Shown here: positions 13,031 to 24,260 of the stretch, one piece after another
How positions within the stretch are numbered: the first letter of the stretch is position 1
How the letters are laid out: every line of letters starts with the position of its first letter
Assembly: GCA_930367205.1 (NCBI GenBank)
Contig: OV884015.1
Coordinates: forward strand, 33,781,288 to 33,845,287
Reading direction: 5' to 3'
DNA length: 64,000 nucleotides
Origin: Acanthosoma haemorrhoidale
Taxonomy: Eukaryota > Arthropoda > Insecta > Hemiptera > Acanthosomatidae
The notes under the pieces: model-generated
What the model was told of the DNA's origin: nothing
Seen by the model: only the letters and a program-made list of their open reading frames with translations
The model's database searches: none
Program-made: the position numbers and the translations under genes

Positions 13031-13925
13031 CTCGGTTCGTCAAGAGGGGGGCCTAGTTACCCTATCCCTAGTGCCGGAATGAGAGTTGAATAGGCTATGA
13101 CCTGGACGATTGCTTTATGACGGGTCTTACTACTGAGCTATTTGATTCCATATCTGATAGGCATGTGACCCGACAGTGCACTATGTTCAGGAAAAGAGGA
13201 ACAGGGTAGGTATTATAGGTAGTTAATGTGGTCTTGGAATGACCACGAATTCACAATCGGTATCTAAGGGTAGGCGAAAACCGTCCGGATCCCAAAGGCG
13301 AGTGTGAACCGGAGAGAGGCAGACGGGAAAGCTGGGGGAGATGCTACTAGGTAAAGTTTGAAGGGCCCCAGGAGACCGTCGTCCGCAAGGAAGAGGTCTC
13401 TCCCAAGGAGGTGCTAGTTTTAGCGAGACGAAGGCACAGAATCCCACTAGGAAGGTGTGGGGTCTGACAACGCCGGACTAAAACATAGCGAGGTTAGGAA
13501 AGAGAGATCCAGAGGTTTTCATAAATGAGAAAACCAAATCTTGAAACATCAATGTAGCGGCAAGTACCAGTCCAGAGGCGAGCAGTAGCTTGAATGATTA
13601 GTCGGCTAAAACTAGGGGGTAGATATAGCCCAAAATAGCCAATGAGCTGGCTTCTTATTTTGGTCAATCGTATTCCAGGCCTGGATGGAGCTCGAATGTT
13701 CTAGACCAGAACCCACCCCTACCAGAAATAGGGCTAGTGGGTGGCTACCTGGCTCTCTCTAGGGGTCCCCTGCCTTCCTCTGAACTCGTCTGCAGTTACT
13801 TAATTTATTGTTTACCATATTTACACTGATATGACTTTATCAAGTGTATATCAAATTACAACTAATTTACAATTTTTACAATAGAGTGGAGGGTGATTTA
13901 TCTTATGTCGTTATCGGTCGCTACA
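13031..13925 (+). repeat. Interspersed repeat, copy B (~0.89 kb)
   Basis: Second copy of the family at 1368-2242, same orientation, with many substitutions and small indels. The minus-strand open frame 13223-13447 corresponds to the one in copy A (shared LSPVHTRLWDPDG). The divergence indicates separate old insertions rather than a recent duplication. Confidence 0.75.
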
Positions 13926-15359
13926 AGCCTAATAAATCTAAATAGTATAGTGCCTGGTGAAACGCACCATAAGTTGCAATAGAAAAATATATATATTTAT
14001 ATATATACTTAAAGAATGTATAATTAGTAAATAAACTAATTATTTAATTTACGTACACATCTACATTTTACAAAAGTGTACAATGTACACTATGAATCAG
14101 TGTATTTTCTTAATTGTTAACAAATTTTAACAGACTTAAGGATCTGAAGCCACCTTTCTAATTAAAACTTTAATTCTTAAATACTTAGTTTCTGAGCTGA
14201 GCAAAATTTTGTTGGCGAAATTAAATCATTTTAAGTTTATTTCCGTCAATACTTTTATTTTATATTATTTTGTCTAATTTATCTTTTTTCGTTTTTTTTC
14301 ATTTATTATTATCAAGTGCGAGCTAATGTTAGTGTTAAGTTTTATTTTATTCTTTATTTCAATGAATAGAATTTTCATTGCTGTTTCTATTTTAATAAGT
14401 GTACATGTAGGTATCATATATATAACCTTACATGTAAAAATAATGTGAATATATGTATATACATTAATGTGTGTACATATACATACAATTTTTATCAAGG
14501 AGTTTATTATTTCATTTTGTTTTTTGATATTTCGTTTATCTTGAGTGGAAATTTAGTGATGACTAATACTGTTAAAGAATAATAATGGTTTAAGCCATCA
14601 CACAATATATATCACAAGTTATAAAAAATTACCGGCAGATAAGATTTGTTTTAATTAATTATCAAGGTTCAATCCACACTGCAAATGCTCCAAAAAGTGC
14701 TTACAAACTCATTTGTAGAATCTCTCCCGTTTTTGGGTAGGGCAAACCTTTGGATTCCTAGCCATTCCATTTATTTATGTTCACTTTGTCGTAAAACTGA
14801 ATGATTTTGACAAATTGAAATAAAAATTATACATAAGTAGTTGAAGTGCTGCACACCGATTTTTTTTTTACAACTTACCAGGAAATCTACAGGGCTGAGT
14901 GCAAATACTCTCAAGGATCTTTTCCAGGATGTCGCCGTACAGGCAATCGCCCTGACAATGCCACATCAATAATGTGACTTTCAAATAAAATTCCGCATCT
15001 CATATCCCACGACGGAATTGAGGAATTGCTGAGACCCACCGTGACCATGCAGTAATGGTCAAAGGATAATCAGTGGTAATAGCTCATGAGCTCATTACTT
15101 TTTTTAGTCAATTTTGGTTTTTGTTTTGTTGCCACGATAATTACATAATGATCTTGTGATTCCTGCGATTATCGAGCTTGTTTTGAAAAGCAAACTTGCA
15201 AAACTTGAGATAGAACGGTACAAAAGAACAAAACACAGTCAATTTTCCTCTATAAATAAAAGATAAAAAATCAATTATGCATTTTTAACTGTCATTTGTT
15301 GGAAAACAGTTTTTTATCCTTGTTGTTTGCTCTAGGATTTTTCTAAAAACTTCTAGTAA
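13926..15359. other. Intergenic, no gene seen
   Basis: AT-rich, with TA-rich tracts near 13986-14010 and 14410-14490. A GC-richer patch at 14880-15070 has no convincing frame. The open frame at 14274-14498 is low-complexity. Confidence 0.4.
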
Positions 15360-15835
15360 CTTTTTTCTTCAAAACCCCTTTATTTTCATATGTTTTTATT
15401 TATAATATTTAGAATTTGTAGGGAACTAAATAAACTAATAATTGCACCTGGTCCTTTTATATTTTCAGTAGCTATGCTACGTTTTATACATGAAGTTAAA
15501 CAAATGATTAACTTATTTAATTGAGTTATATAATGCAAGCATTTTGAAATCGGAAAGTGATGGGGCTCACCTTCCAGAAAAATTGTAGACTGATACTAAC
15601 TTAAACTAAGATTTCCATACAGGTTCTTGCCATCGATGTGGGAAGCTTGGTAGAGCCGTGGTGTTAAACATCTGATTTGAAAGGTGCTGAAACGAGTAAA
15701 AAAAACTTGATGGATGAACTCACCTACCGTCGGCACGCTAAGTAACGATTCCGTATAAAATCTGTTTCGAATGATTGCTATTTGAAAGCAATAAAATAAC
15801 ATAAAAAACGTCACTTCGCTCAATACTCACGACCT
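15360..15835 (-). mobile_element. 5'-truncated LINE 3' end (family 1)
   Basis: On the minus strand a piece resembling the RT C-terminus (SVPTVGEFI, 15700-15740) is followed by GGTGAGCCCCATCAC, the start of the 3' UTR shared with the copy at 31896-32457. The UTR carries a GTAGC-ATA-GCTAC hairpin and ends with AATAAAGGGGTTTTGAAG and an A-rich tail near 15360. Frameshifts disrupt the frame. By comparison with the other copies this is a jockey/CR1-like non-LTR element. Confidence 0.7.
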
Positions 15836-17335
15836 GGTTGTTGGTAGACAAAATAGCCTCAGACATATCATACCTTATATTGATACTCTAATGTTATGTA
15901 AAATAAAGAAAAAATAGCTTTTGCCTTACATGCAATAATTCTGCATTTAAGATATGGTAGGCAAGTTTGGATCAGAGAAGACAGTTTTAGGAGATTTTAT
16001 TCAATCCGTTTATTCATAATTTAAATCCCATTGTGAAGGGGAATAAATGTCTTTATATTTTTACTTGATGAGCCACAATCTAAAATTTGTTAAAAATAAT
16101 TTAGGAATTCACCGGACTAAAAAAAAGTGGCCACAAACAAACATCGATGCTTAGGGGGGGGGGGTGAGTTTGTCGGAGCTTGTTTGATGGTAAGTAGTAT
16201 GTGAATGAACATTGTTCTGTGAGAAGAACTGTCTTTGATATAATTGCATGCCTGGTAAGCCTGTGAGGAAATTCAAACATTTTTTAGAGATGGCTATAAG
16301 AAGTTTCCATTTCTCTGTATTTTTCTGGCTACTTCCTTTTCTTCCCAGGAAGCGATTTCTATACCAATAACAGAAATTTGGGTACACACATTTAGGTAAT
16401 CCTATTGTTTTTTTTACAAAATTTTGAAGACCTGTCATGTACAAGCTTAATTCATATGATTCAATATCCTAAAGTCTTTAGGTTAGCTTGAATGCCTTGT
16501 AAAATCTTTCGGAACGATCCGTATCACGCTCACGTGTGTAGTGTGTATGAGCTGGGATTTCTAACTCTAAACTATTCCAACACTGGTTAGAAAAGAGTGA
16601 CTGCATATTCATAACCCATCCTTTTCACCCAGGATGGAAGAACATCGGGTTTTTAAATTAGGATAAAAATTTTCTTTTTTGACTCAATTTAAATATTTGA
16701 TGCTGTCACAGTAATATAAAAAAAATTGATGAAATTCCAGCAGTTATTTTTCAAGGGCAACAAAACATGGAACAGTTACTAATCGTACCCTTGAAGAGTT
16801 CGTCGGCCCCTTTAGGGCCTTCAGCGAGCCCAGCATCAAAAACCTGTTCTCGTTCCATCAAACAGTTTCCGCTGGTGATGGATGAACGGAACCAATGACA
16901 TAACTTTTCAAAAACACACTGTTTTGTACATTTTTTGTAGGGGACTTCACGAATAAATGTAATTTACATGTCAAATTGTATTAGCAATGCTTATTTTTCA
17001 ATATTCAAAAATATATGCAACCAATCACAGGTATTTTGATGCAGTTTTTTCTGAATCATATCTCTCGCAGTATTTAAGGAACAATGAAAGGAAGAGTCGC
17101 AGGGAGACGGCCGTTGAAGTAGTACCTGATGTACAAGATGTAAGCACCTGAAGATGATCGTTTAAGCTATCAACAACGCTTGGATTATAAACATAATAAA
17201 AACTTTGGGAAGACAAAAGTTGTTTTAATCAATGATCATGTTCTTGAAGATAAATAGGTAAGATGGTTTAAAATATCTTTTTTATCACACAGAGAACAAT
17301 CTGGCCAATATCCCATATTTTTTTTCAAATATCAA
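15836..17335. other. Intergenic, no gene assigned
   Basis: A run of G at 16154-16163 borders a 97-codon minus-strand open frame (16151-16444) that I could not assign; it may be part of a decayed DNA transposon. A CACCTGAAGATGATCG motif near 17137 resembles the ends of the 54-55 kb repeat family. Confidence 0.35.
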
Positions 17336-17495
17336 TAAAGAAGAACGTAATAATAAATCAAATTTTTATTATCCTTATCGGGAAATAAGTAATTGTGTTC
17401 ATTGTTCTCGTCCATACCATATTTACAATTGTTCATTCACTCGCTCATTTATACAGTATTTGCAGACCAGAAACCTCCCAAATCCACAAGATTGA
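17336..17495 (-). mobile_element. LINE 3' end (family 2) fragment
   Basis: Shares CATACCATATTTACAATT, CACTCGCTCATTTATACAGT and CTCCCAAATCCAC with 50719-50975 and 54247-54463. All copies are in the same orientation, with the 3' terminus on the low-coordinate side. It is only the untranslated tail of a non-LTR retrotransposon. Confidence 0.7.
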
Positions 17496-18270
17496 TCGAA
17501 GAATGTAAATGAAGATGAAAAGACAAAGGTATTCCAAAAAATAATGAAACCCAACAATAAAGTTGACTTTGAAAAAAATTAGTATCAAACAACTCATCGC
17601 CATTTGAAATTATTCATTAAATTTCTAGGTCCTTCATTTGATTAATGCTTATTTAAAAAAAAACATTTACTCCATAATTGATGTAACACAATTTTAATCA
17701 GTAAGGGGTTTGATCCTGGTTTAATGAAGAGGAAATGGAGAGGTCACTAAGTCTATTTTTCGCAAGCACCCACAGTCATACCATAAGATTATTCATTCAT
17801 AAGCCCAGTTAGCAACCCAAGCTCCTCATTAGACACTTAAAACATATCAATGATAACGAAAATTCACATTAATAAAGTAAAAAACGAACAGCAACACCAA
17901 TAAAATATTAATATAAAAAACAATTTTGCGTATATACGTTAAAAAATAAAATTGTTATACTATCTTCAAGAATAAAAAAATTCAGTCTGATAGTTAAAAA
18001 ATTTAGTTAGTTTCTGATTAATTATTGTTCATTTATATTCAATAAACTTACCATCTTATACTTGTTAAGTGTTTGACAGTAAACTTACCAATCCAATTCA
18101 TGTTATAACAACTATCAGTTTTGTTTTTTTACTATTTATAATATTTTCATTTAATAAATTATGTCTCATGACATTTCACTTTTTGAATTATGTTTTTAAA
18201 ATTTTCTTTTCTTCGTATTTTTAACTTATTACTTTTAAACTCACAAAATTTGTATGTTTCTTGTTCTTAA

Positions 18271-18826
18271 ATGTAATTATATAGAGTTTGGTTCCCAAAA
18301 TTACCCCCTTCACTGACAATACAGCCAAATGTCTCCAACATTTCCAGAATGGGATCATGCGAAAAGTGGTTCGACATACCTCTCTCGAGAGGTTAAAGAA
18401 CGCTGACTTGCACCCGTTGCTTGGCGTGCCGTCGGTGGGTGAGTTCATCCGCCGGAGACACATTAAGTTTTTTGACTCGTTGCAGCACCTGACAAACTCA
18501 GTGTTTAACACTATGACCCCACCAACCCTCCCGCATTGATGGCAACAGACTGTCGTGGAAAAATTAGGTTAAGAATTAGTATGTAAGTTAGTTTTAAGTT
18601 TGATAAAAAAGGTGAGCCCCATCATTCAGTTTAGTTCAGTCACGTATAATGTGTATCATTATACTTGTTTATTCATTATATAATTTTTATAAAATAACAA
18701 AACCTGTATATAATGTAGCGAAGCTACAGGAAATACAAAAATAAATTGTAAATAGATTTGCCTGAGGATCTATAATTGTATATAATTATCTGTGGATTTA
18801 AAGGGGCTAGGAAGACAAAAAAAAAA
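18271..18826 (+). mobile_element. 5'-truncated LINE with RT C-terminus (family 1)
   Basis: The open frame 18288-18539 encodes the end of a non-LTR reverse-transcriptase protein: LQHFQNGIMRKVVRH near residues 16-30, then VPSVGEFIRRRHIKFFDSLQ near 48-67. The copy at 32169-32414 has nearly the same series of motifs. Where that copy has YRWQ, this one has H-stop-WQ, as expected from a CGA to TGA change, so the end of the frame has decayed. A 3' UTR follows with GGTGAGCCCCATCA, a TGTAGC-GAA-GCTACA hairpin, TTAAAGGGGCTAGG and an A tail (18817-18826). Confidence 0.85.
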
Positions 18827-19820
18827 TTGTTTCCAAATTTTAGTCCATTACTTCATATACAAGATATATTACAAGATATTCATATATAGTGGACATATTT
18901 TCAATAAAAGTATGCTTTGGAGAAACTAATGCCTAAACAACCCAAAGAGCAAGATAGGACCGTTTTTACATTTTCAGATGTAATGTAATGTTAATTAACG
19001 TTAAGTAGAACAAATAATACTCAAGTAACATTTTTTCTCATGATTGTGGAATGGTAGGTCGCAATATTTTTGGGTATTCGGTTAGCAGTAGGTGGAAATT
19101 GTATTACTTCCCCAATCCAGCACCCAATGGAACACAGCCTGATGGCGTGGGGGCGACATGACGAGTCTCTCTGTGTTTTAACTCGCTTAATCTTGTTTCA
19201 GTACAGTTGTGACTCTCGACCTTTGGATGAAATACTTCAAGCTATTTTTGAAAACCTTTTATTATAAAAAATTGGTACTAAGTGTATTTTGCCTTGAATT
19301 GATAAAATAATAAAATAAAATGGACTGCTTCCTAAAAATATCAATATAAATACCATTTTATTTACAACTAGTTGGTTAATTTCTAGACATACGTTTTAGC
19401 AAAAAAAAAAAAAAAAATGACCGATTAAAATTACATCATTTATGAAGTAGGATTTATTGCAGTACATATAAACAAAAAAAATAATACAGAAAGTGAAGAG
19501 GTAGTCTCGGTAGACACTTACTGGACTCCTTTGGGGTTTCTGAAATACTTCTTTAATGACGAGGTTTAAGCCTCGTTTAGAGATAGTCTCGGGACTAGCA
19601 TAGTCCTAAGGTCATGATGAGCTTAGTATACGTTGAATTAATGATGATAATCTGTGGAGGGCAGACGTTACCAAAATTAATATAATAAATGTTGTGCTGG
19701 TAAGTCATTGTGGATTGTAAATCAATAGTTAGTAAACTATAAACATAAACAAATAAATAAAGAAAAGCTAACTGAAAATGATAATTTAAAAAAAATGATT
19801 TATACATTAATTAATATAAA
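18827..19820. other. Intergenic, no gene seen
   Basis: AT-rich with an A run at 19401-19416. Small open frames have no recognisable content. Confidence 0.4.
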
Positions 19821-19908
19821 CCCAATACCATACATATGAGTCAGAACATCGATGTCATTCATTTGATACCCTACTTAATATGATAGGAAATATTTATTTT
19901 ATAATTAA
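19821..19908. repeat. 88-bp direct repeat, copy 1
   Basis: Identical base for base to 21333-21420, starting CCCAATACCATACATATGAG and ending TTATTTTATAATTAA. The flanks differ immediately outside. A diverged relative appears near 27048-27115. Confidence 0.9.
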
Positions 19909-20554
19909 ACTTAAACTTAAACATGCTTCTAGGTTAGTAACGGAAATCAGAGTACAATCTTTAGTAACAGGTTAGTAAGTGAGTAAAGGAATTTGTGCCT
20001 ATTGGTTTTAAATAAATTCTAAAATTAAATAATGCTTAATACGGAGGTAATGGTGGGTGGTGGTACGAATTATGAAGGTGAAGGCTGATGACTGGGTGAT
20101 TATCATAGATTTATGGTAATCTTGATCCTGGTCACTAAATTCTGTAAAGGTACCTTACTAGTTGATACGTGGTGATTGGCCAGCCCACATCTTCTCTCTC
20201 TCTCTCTGCTTGGCTGATGTGGTCTTTTGCTCATTCATGATGCGCATGAGGAACTTCAAGTAACATCAAAAGAGTCTGTTAAGCTCCAACCTAGTAGTTT
20301 CTAGTGCTAAGCTCTTAGCCTAGTGATTTCTAAGCTGTCGAAGGGGTAAGCACCTTATAGGCTTAAGGCTTAAGGGCCTGGGGTAGTTCTTGGTATTGCT
20401 AACAGCACCTGTCAAAATTGTAGGTTTGTGCTGATGAGGAAAATAGAGGGTCCAATGCATATTTATAAATAATAATTTTATAAATAACGATAAGGTACAC
20501 AGTTATTAATGACTATTATTAAATAGAGTGTAATAAATTAATTTATTTAGTGAG

Positions 20555-20688
20555 AAATAACCAAACCTGTATATAATGTAGCGATGCTACAGGAAATACA
20601 AAAATAATTTGTAAATAGATTCGCCTGAGGATCTATAATTATATATAATTATCTGTAAATTTTAAGGGGCTATGAAAGAAAAAAAAAA
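20555..20688 (+). mobile_element. LINE 3' terminus (family 1), tail only
   Basis: Nearly identical to the last 130 bases of the element ending at 18826: AACCTGTATATAATGTAGC, a GTAGC-GAT-GCTAC hairpin, GATCTATAATTATATATAAT, AAGGGGCTATG and an A-rich tail (20676-20688). It carries no coding part, so it is a severely 5'-truncated insertion. Confidence 0.8.
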
Positions 20689-21332
20689 GTATTTATTAAA
20701 AATTATTTTCTTAACGAAATAGAGAAGTAGAGACAGACCTTTTAAGGTAGATTTAGACTACAAAAATCTATTGCTCAAAATCTGAAAGGTACCAAAATGA
20801 GTTTTTTTAGAGGGAACAAATCAATTTTTAGGATCAAAGGTTTTAACCGCGTCACCTGATCTCATCTATTTCTTGTGTTTTTAACATTGTTGGATTGACT
20901 CTTCAGATTAATTTAAAATATAAATCCATTTAAGAATCTATTTGTGTCGATTATGAGAGTTTCAGTTCATGACCTCTGACTGTACATGTATTTTATTTGA
21001 CCGTAAGGGATCGCTATACAACATTTGAAGAATTTCTGTTGAGTTTAAAGGGACTCTTTAAAATTCTCAATTCAAATATTATTATCACTATGAGCTCACT
21101 GCTAAGTGTTTATTTATGGCTGCGAAACCGATTTTAATGACTGTTGGTGTGGAGCAACGTCCGGAGTAAGTCTGGCCTTTCAAAAGAGGTCTTGCTAGCT
21201 CGAACCCATCAATATGATTGCCAAGTCCTCTTGCTCAAAACGTTGGGGCTGGATAAATAATTATGTTGATTGACTAAAACTTCATTTCCTTTATTTCATA
21301 ATTTACCTTTAGTGACTATAGTTAACTAAATT

Positions 21333-21420
21333 CCCAATACCATACATATGAGTCAGAACATCGATGTCATTCATTTGATACCCTACTTAATATGATAGGA
21401 AATATTTATTTTATAATTAA
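21333..21420. repeat. 88-bp direct repeat, copy 2
   Basis: Exact match to 19821-19908. The two copies flank a 1.4-kb segment that holds the LINE tail at 20555-20688 and a GC-richer patch of unknown origin at 20150-20420. Confidence 0.9.
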
Positions 21421-23106
21421 ATGTAATGATCAAGAATGCACTGCTTTTCACACGGTTGCTTTTCATGGTGCTGATTTTAATTTTAATAGCGCTGAGAAAC
21501 CAAAAGGAGCTACCACCTAAAATATAATGAAACTAAAAAACAAATCACTGCTTGTGTTAAAGCGAATACGCCGTTAAATACGGAATAACTTTAGGCAATT
21601 ATATAGGACTTCAAGATCTTTTATTGGATGCCCTAATTAACATTATAAACCAATATTATTTTTCTACTAATTAATTTGTGACAATTACTTATATTTAATG
21701 GAGATGGTTATTTGATTTATATCCTTCCACTACCGTCTCACATCTCAGTAAAATTTCATGTATCTTGCTTTTACGAGGGACTCGTGTAGAATAAAACGGA
21801 AAGACAAATATCCGTGACAAAGAAGAAGGACTCTTGCTATTGAATAAAACATATGGACTACATGTTGACTTGAATGTCTCAACACAAATTAGCTAAATAA
21901 CCAGGAATTTCAAGTTACCGCTATCACTTTATTTTCCGTTATATTAACTAACATTCGTACATAGATAACTGTACGCATTTGAAATAAACGGTAAGTGGAA
22001 CCAAAATGCACAGGTACCACTTAGGAAAATCCGTACGGAAATTTCCATTTTAACTGTGGTCAAAACAAGGACATTATGAGAGAGAAAAAATAGACCCGTC
22101 ATTAAATAGATATAAGCATCAAAGCTAGAAAGTATAATATCTGAAGCCATTAGTGCACTTTCGTCAGTGGTAAGTAAAGGGAAAGTTTTTTTTGCCGTTA
22201 CGAGAACAATATACGCTAGTATAAACCATATATAAATATAACAAACATTGAACAAAAACACTTTAAGCTAAAGGGGCAGCTAACCGATCAATCTTATTTG
22301 AATTTACCTGTTTCTAAATCGCATAAAACAGACGGTAAAGAGAAAAGTCACTATATGCCTAGGAATTTGAGACCAGAATACTCACATCATGACACGGCTT
22401 GATATATCGATATAAAAATATTCGAAAATTGATCATCTCACAAAATATTCTTTCTAATTTTCTTTAATTAACAAATGAAATGTTATTTTGTGGGCGGGGA
22501 GTGGGAGATAAATCGCCTCGTTATTGTGAAAATGTAAAGCCTTTAAACAAACAAACCCACTCCATCTATAATGAGGCCATTTCGGGCTGAAGAATAAAAG
22601 TGTAATTTTTTATGTACGTGGGCTGTCAAAAAAAATGTTATATTAAAATGGCTTGATATATGAATGACCATAACTAGCTAATTTGACATTCCGAAAGGAC
22701 ATTAATTAAGACAATGAGCTGACAAATCTGTCAAGGAGATGACGATTGTAGGAAACACTTACGCTCTGACAGACAATGAAAAGGTTCATTAATATTCTGC
22801 TGATTTGTTGCCTAATTATGCCGATATACTTTGCGTGGAATAAATAATAAATGTAATACCCCTTGTGTGGTGGATTATTTTCATTAATAGTTATTTTTCA
22901 GGGAAGTGTCTATCCAATTGATCATAGAGCGTGCTAGTAAATAAGCTAACGTAACCACAGAAGCGCACGTGCAGAACTTGTTAGGGTGGCCGCCTGTTAT
23001 GTGGTGTTCAGCGCTTCGCTGAGGTGAGGTAAGGACCCGTCATCCTAAGGGAGGCTCCTTGCTCATCTAATAGATGCCCAAACACAGATTGTCACTCCTT
23101 TGTTTA
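21421..23106. other. Intergenic, one unassigned hydrophobic ORF
   Basis: The minus-strand open frame 21944-22261 (105 codons) is strongly hydrophobic, with at least two possible membrane segments, but it matches nothing I know and has no supporting exon neighbour. The rest is AT-rich with a GC-richer patch around 22940-23060. Confidence 0.25.
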
Positions 23107-23290
23107 TTAAATAGCCCAAAGATAAAAAGTCAAAAAGCGTGGGTGTAATCCCATAAAAACATAGGGGTGAGTAGTCCCACTATTATTAATTATTAGACAA
23201 AATAAACATGATATTGCCAGCCGGGATTCGAACCTGGGACCTCCTAATCTCCGGCCAGGTGCTTCATCCATCAGAGCTATCCTACATTGA
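23107..23290 (-). mobile_element. tRNA-derived SINE (minus strand)
   Basis: On the minus strand the A box GATAGCTCTGATGG is followed, after a tRNA-sized spacer, by the B box GGTTCGAATCCCGGC (23221-23235). The head continues into CAATATCATGTTTATTTTG and an AT-rich body. A related B-box side with CAATAT following occurs at 48225-48270. The head resembles a tRNA but lacks a credible acceptor stem, so a SINE is the better call. Confidence 0.7.
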
Positions 23291-23639
23291 GAGTCAATCA
23301 TGGAATCATTTTTATTTTGTTTGATTATTAAGTGAATTCTAATGTGATTTTTATATAATAATCTTTTCAACTGTTCAATTACTAAAATTAATGTTTTCAA
23401 TAGTTTGTAAAGTAATAAATACCAAGCTCAATGTTCAACTGTTGTCTTATTGGTGTGGTGCTGTATATTTTTTTTGTGGGGTCGGTGCACATAAGAGCGG
23501 ATCAGTAGGTAAGGCAAGTTTACATAGAAGAGCACTATGTGCTTAGACGAGTCAGGGGGATGGAAGTTATTATGAAAAGATTATAAAGAAAGAAAAAGAG
23601 ACCATTGGTTTTGTGGTCCTGGCCAAGATATTCGAAAGA

Positions 23640-24260
23640 AATGAAATTCAGGAACAGGAAAGGGAACATCCAGACAGCCCTGGCAGATAAAAATGGGATT
23701 GATAGAGAGCTGCAATGTGAGGACCAGAAATGTCATTAGTGCCAACAATCAGATTTCAGAGGAATTCGAGACTGCGGATGGAATTAGGCAAAGATTAACT
23801 TAATTAAGGACTACTATAATCGTCCTCCTCGACGCAGCTCTGACAAGAGCAAAGGTACAAATACGGCAGTCTCATTTAGGAGACAGAAACATGGTGGTAA
23901 TAGGGTACTTTAATATGGAGATGATTTGGTTGTATTTAGTAAGTAGTATAAGAAAGAGAAACGGTAGAATGATAAATAAGGACGTCATTGAAGGCCAAAC
24001 CAAATGTCTTAGGACCGTAAACATTATGATCACAACAATAGGAGAATACTAAGAATCAAAGGGGGAAAGCTAACTCAGGTAAACTGTTTAATGGACCAGG
24101 GAGCTCACTTTACCGAGCTTGATTCACTGATACCAATACTAGGGGATGAGGATACAATCAACAGGTCGGAACAAATACGCATCATGAATAAGAGAAATGC
24201 GTCAAGAAAAACCAAGAAAGTGTACCTCCTGATCCTGATTTATTTGAATGATTCATAGGT
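23640..24260 (+). pseudogene. Dead non-LTR reverse transcriptase domain
   Basis: The plus strand reads MGLIESCNV, then NQISEEFETADGIRQ (RT motif 3-4 region, where active relatives continue G-D-x-L-S), then LDAALTRAKVQIRQ, and then VVIGYFNMEM, where active enzymes have the catalytic Y/F-A-D-D. Several frameshifts are needed to follow it, and the catalytic motif reads Y-F-N-M, so it cannot be active. The order and spacing fit the RTE/jockey-type RTs common in insects. Clade assignment is uncertain. Confidence 0.6.

Noticed and set aside
14274..14498. Small protein gene
   Set aside because: Low-complexity I/K/T-rich translation of TA-rich sequence.
16151..16444. Named DNA transposase
   Set aside because: The 97-codon frame has no catalytic motif I can identify, so no family name is justified.
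21944..22261. Membrane receptor exon
   Set aside because: Hydrophobic 105-codon frame, but no family motif and no neighbouring exon in phase; T-rich DNA readily gives such frames.
23218..23290. tRNA gene on the minus strand
   Set aside because: Good internal promoter boxes but no credible acceptor stem, and the sequence continues into a body; a related half-head occurs at 48225.
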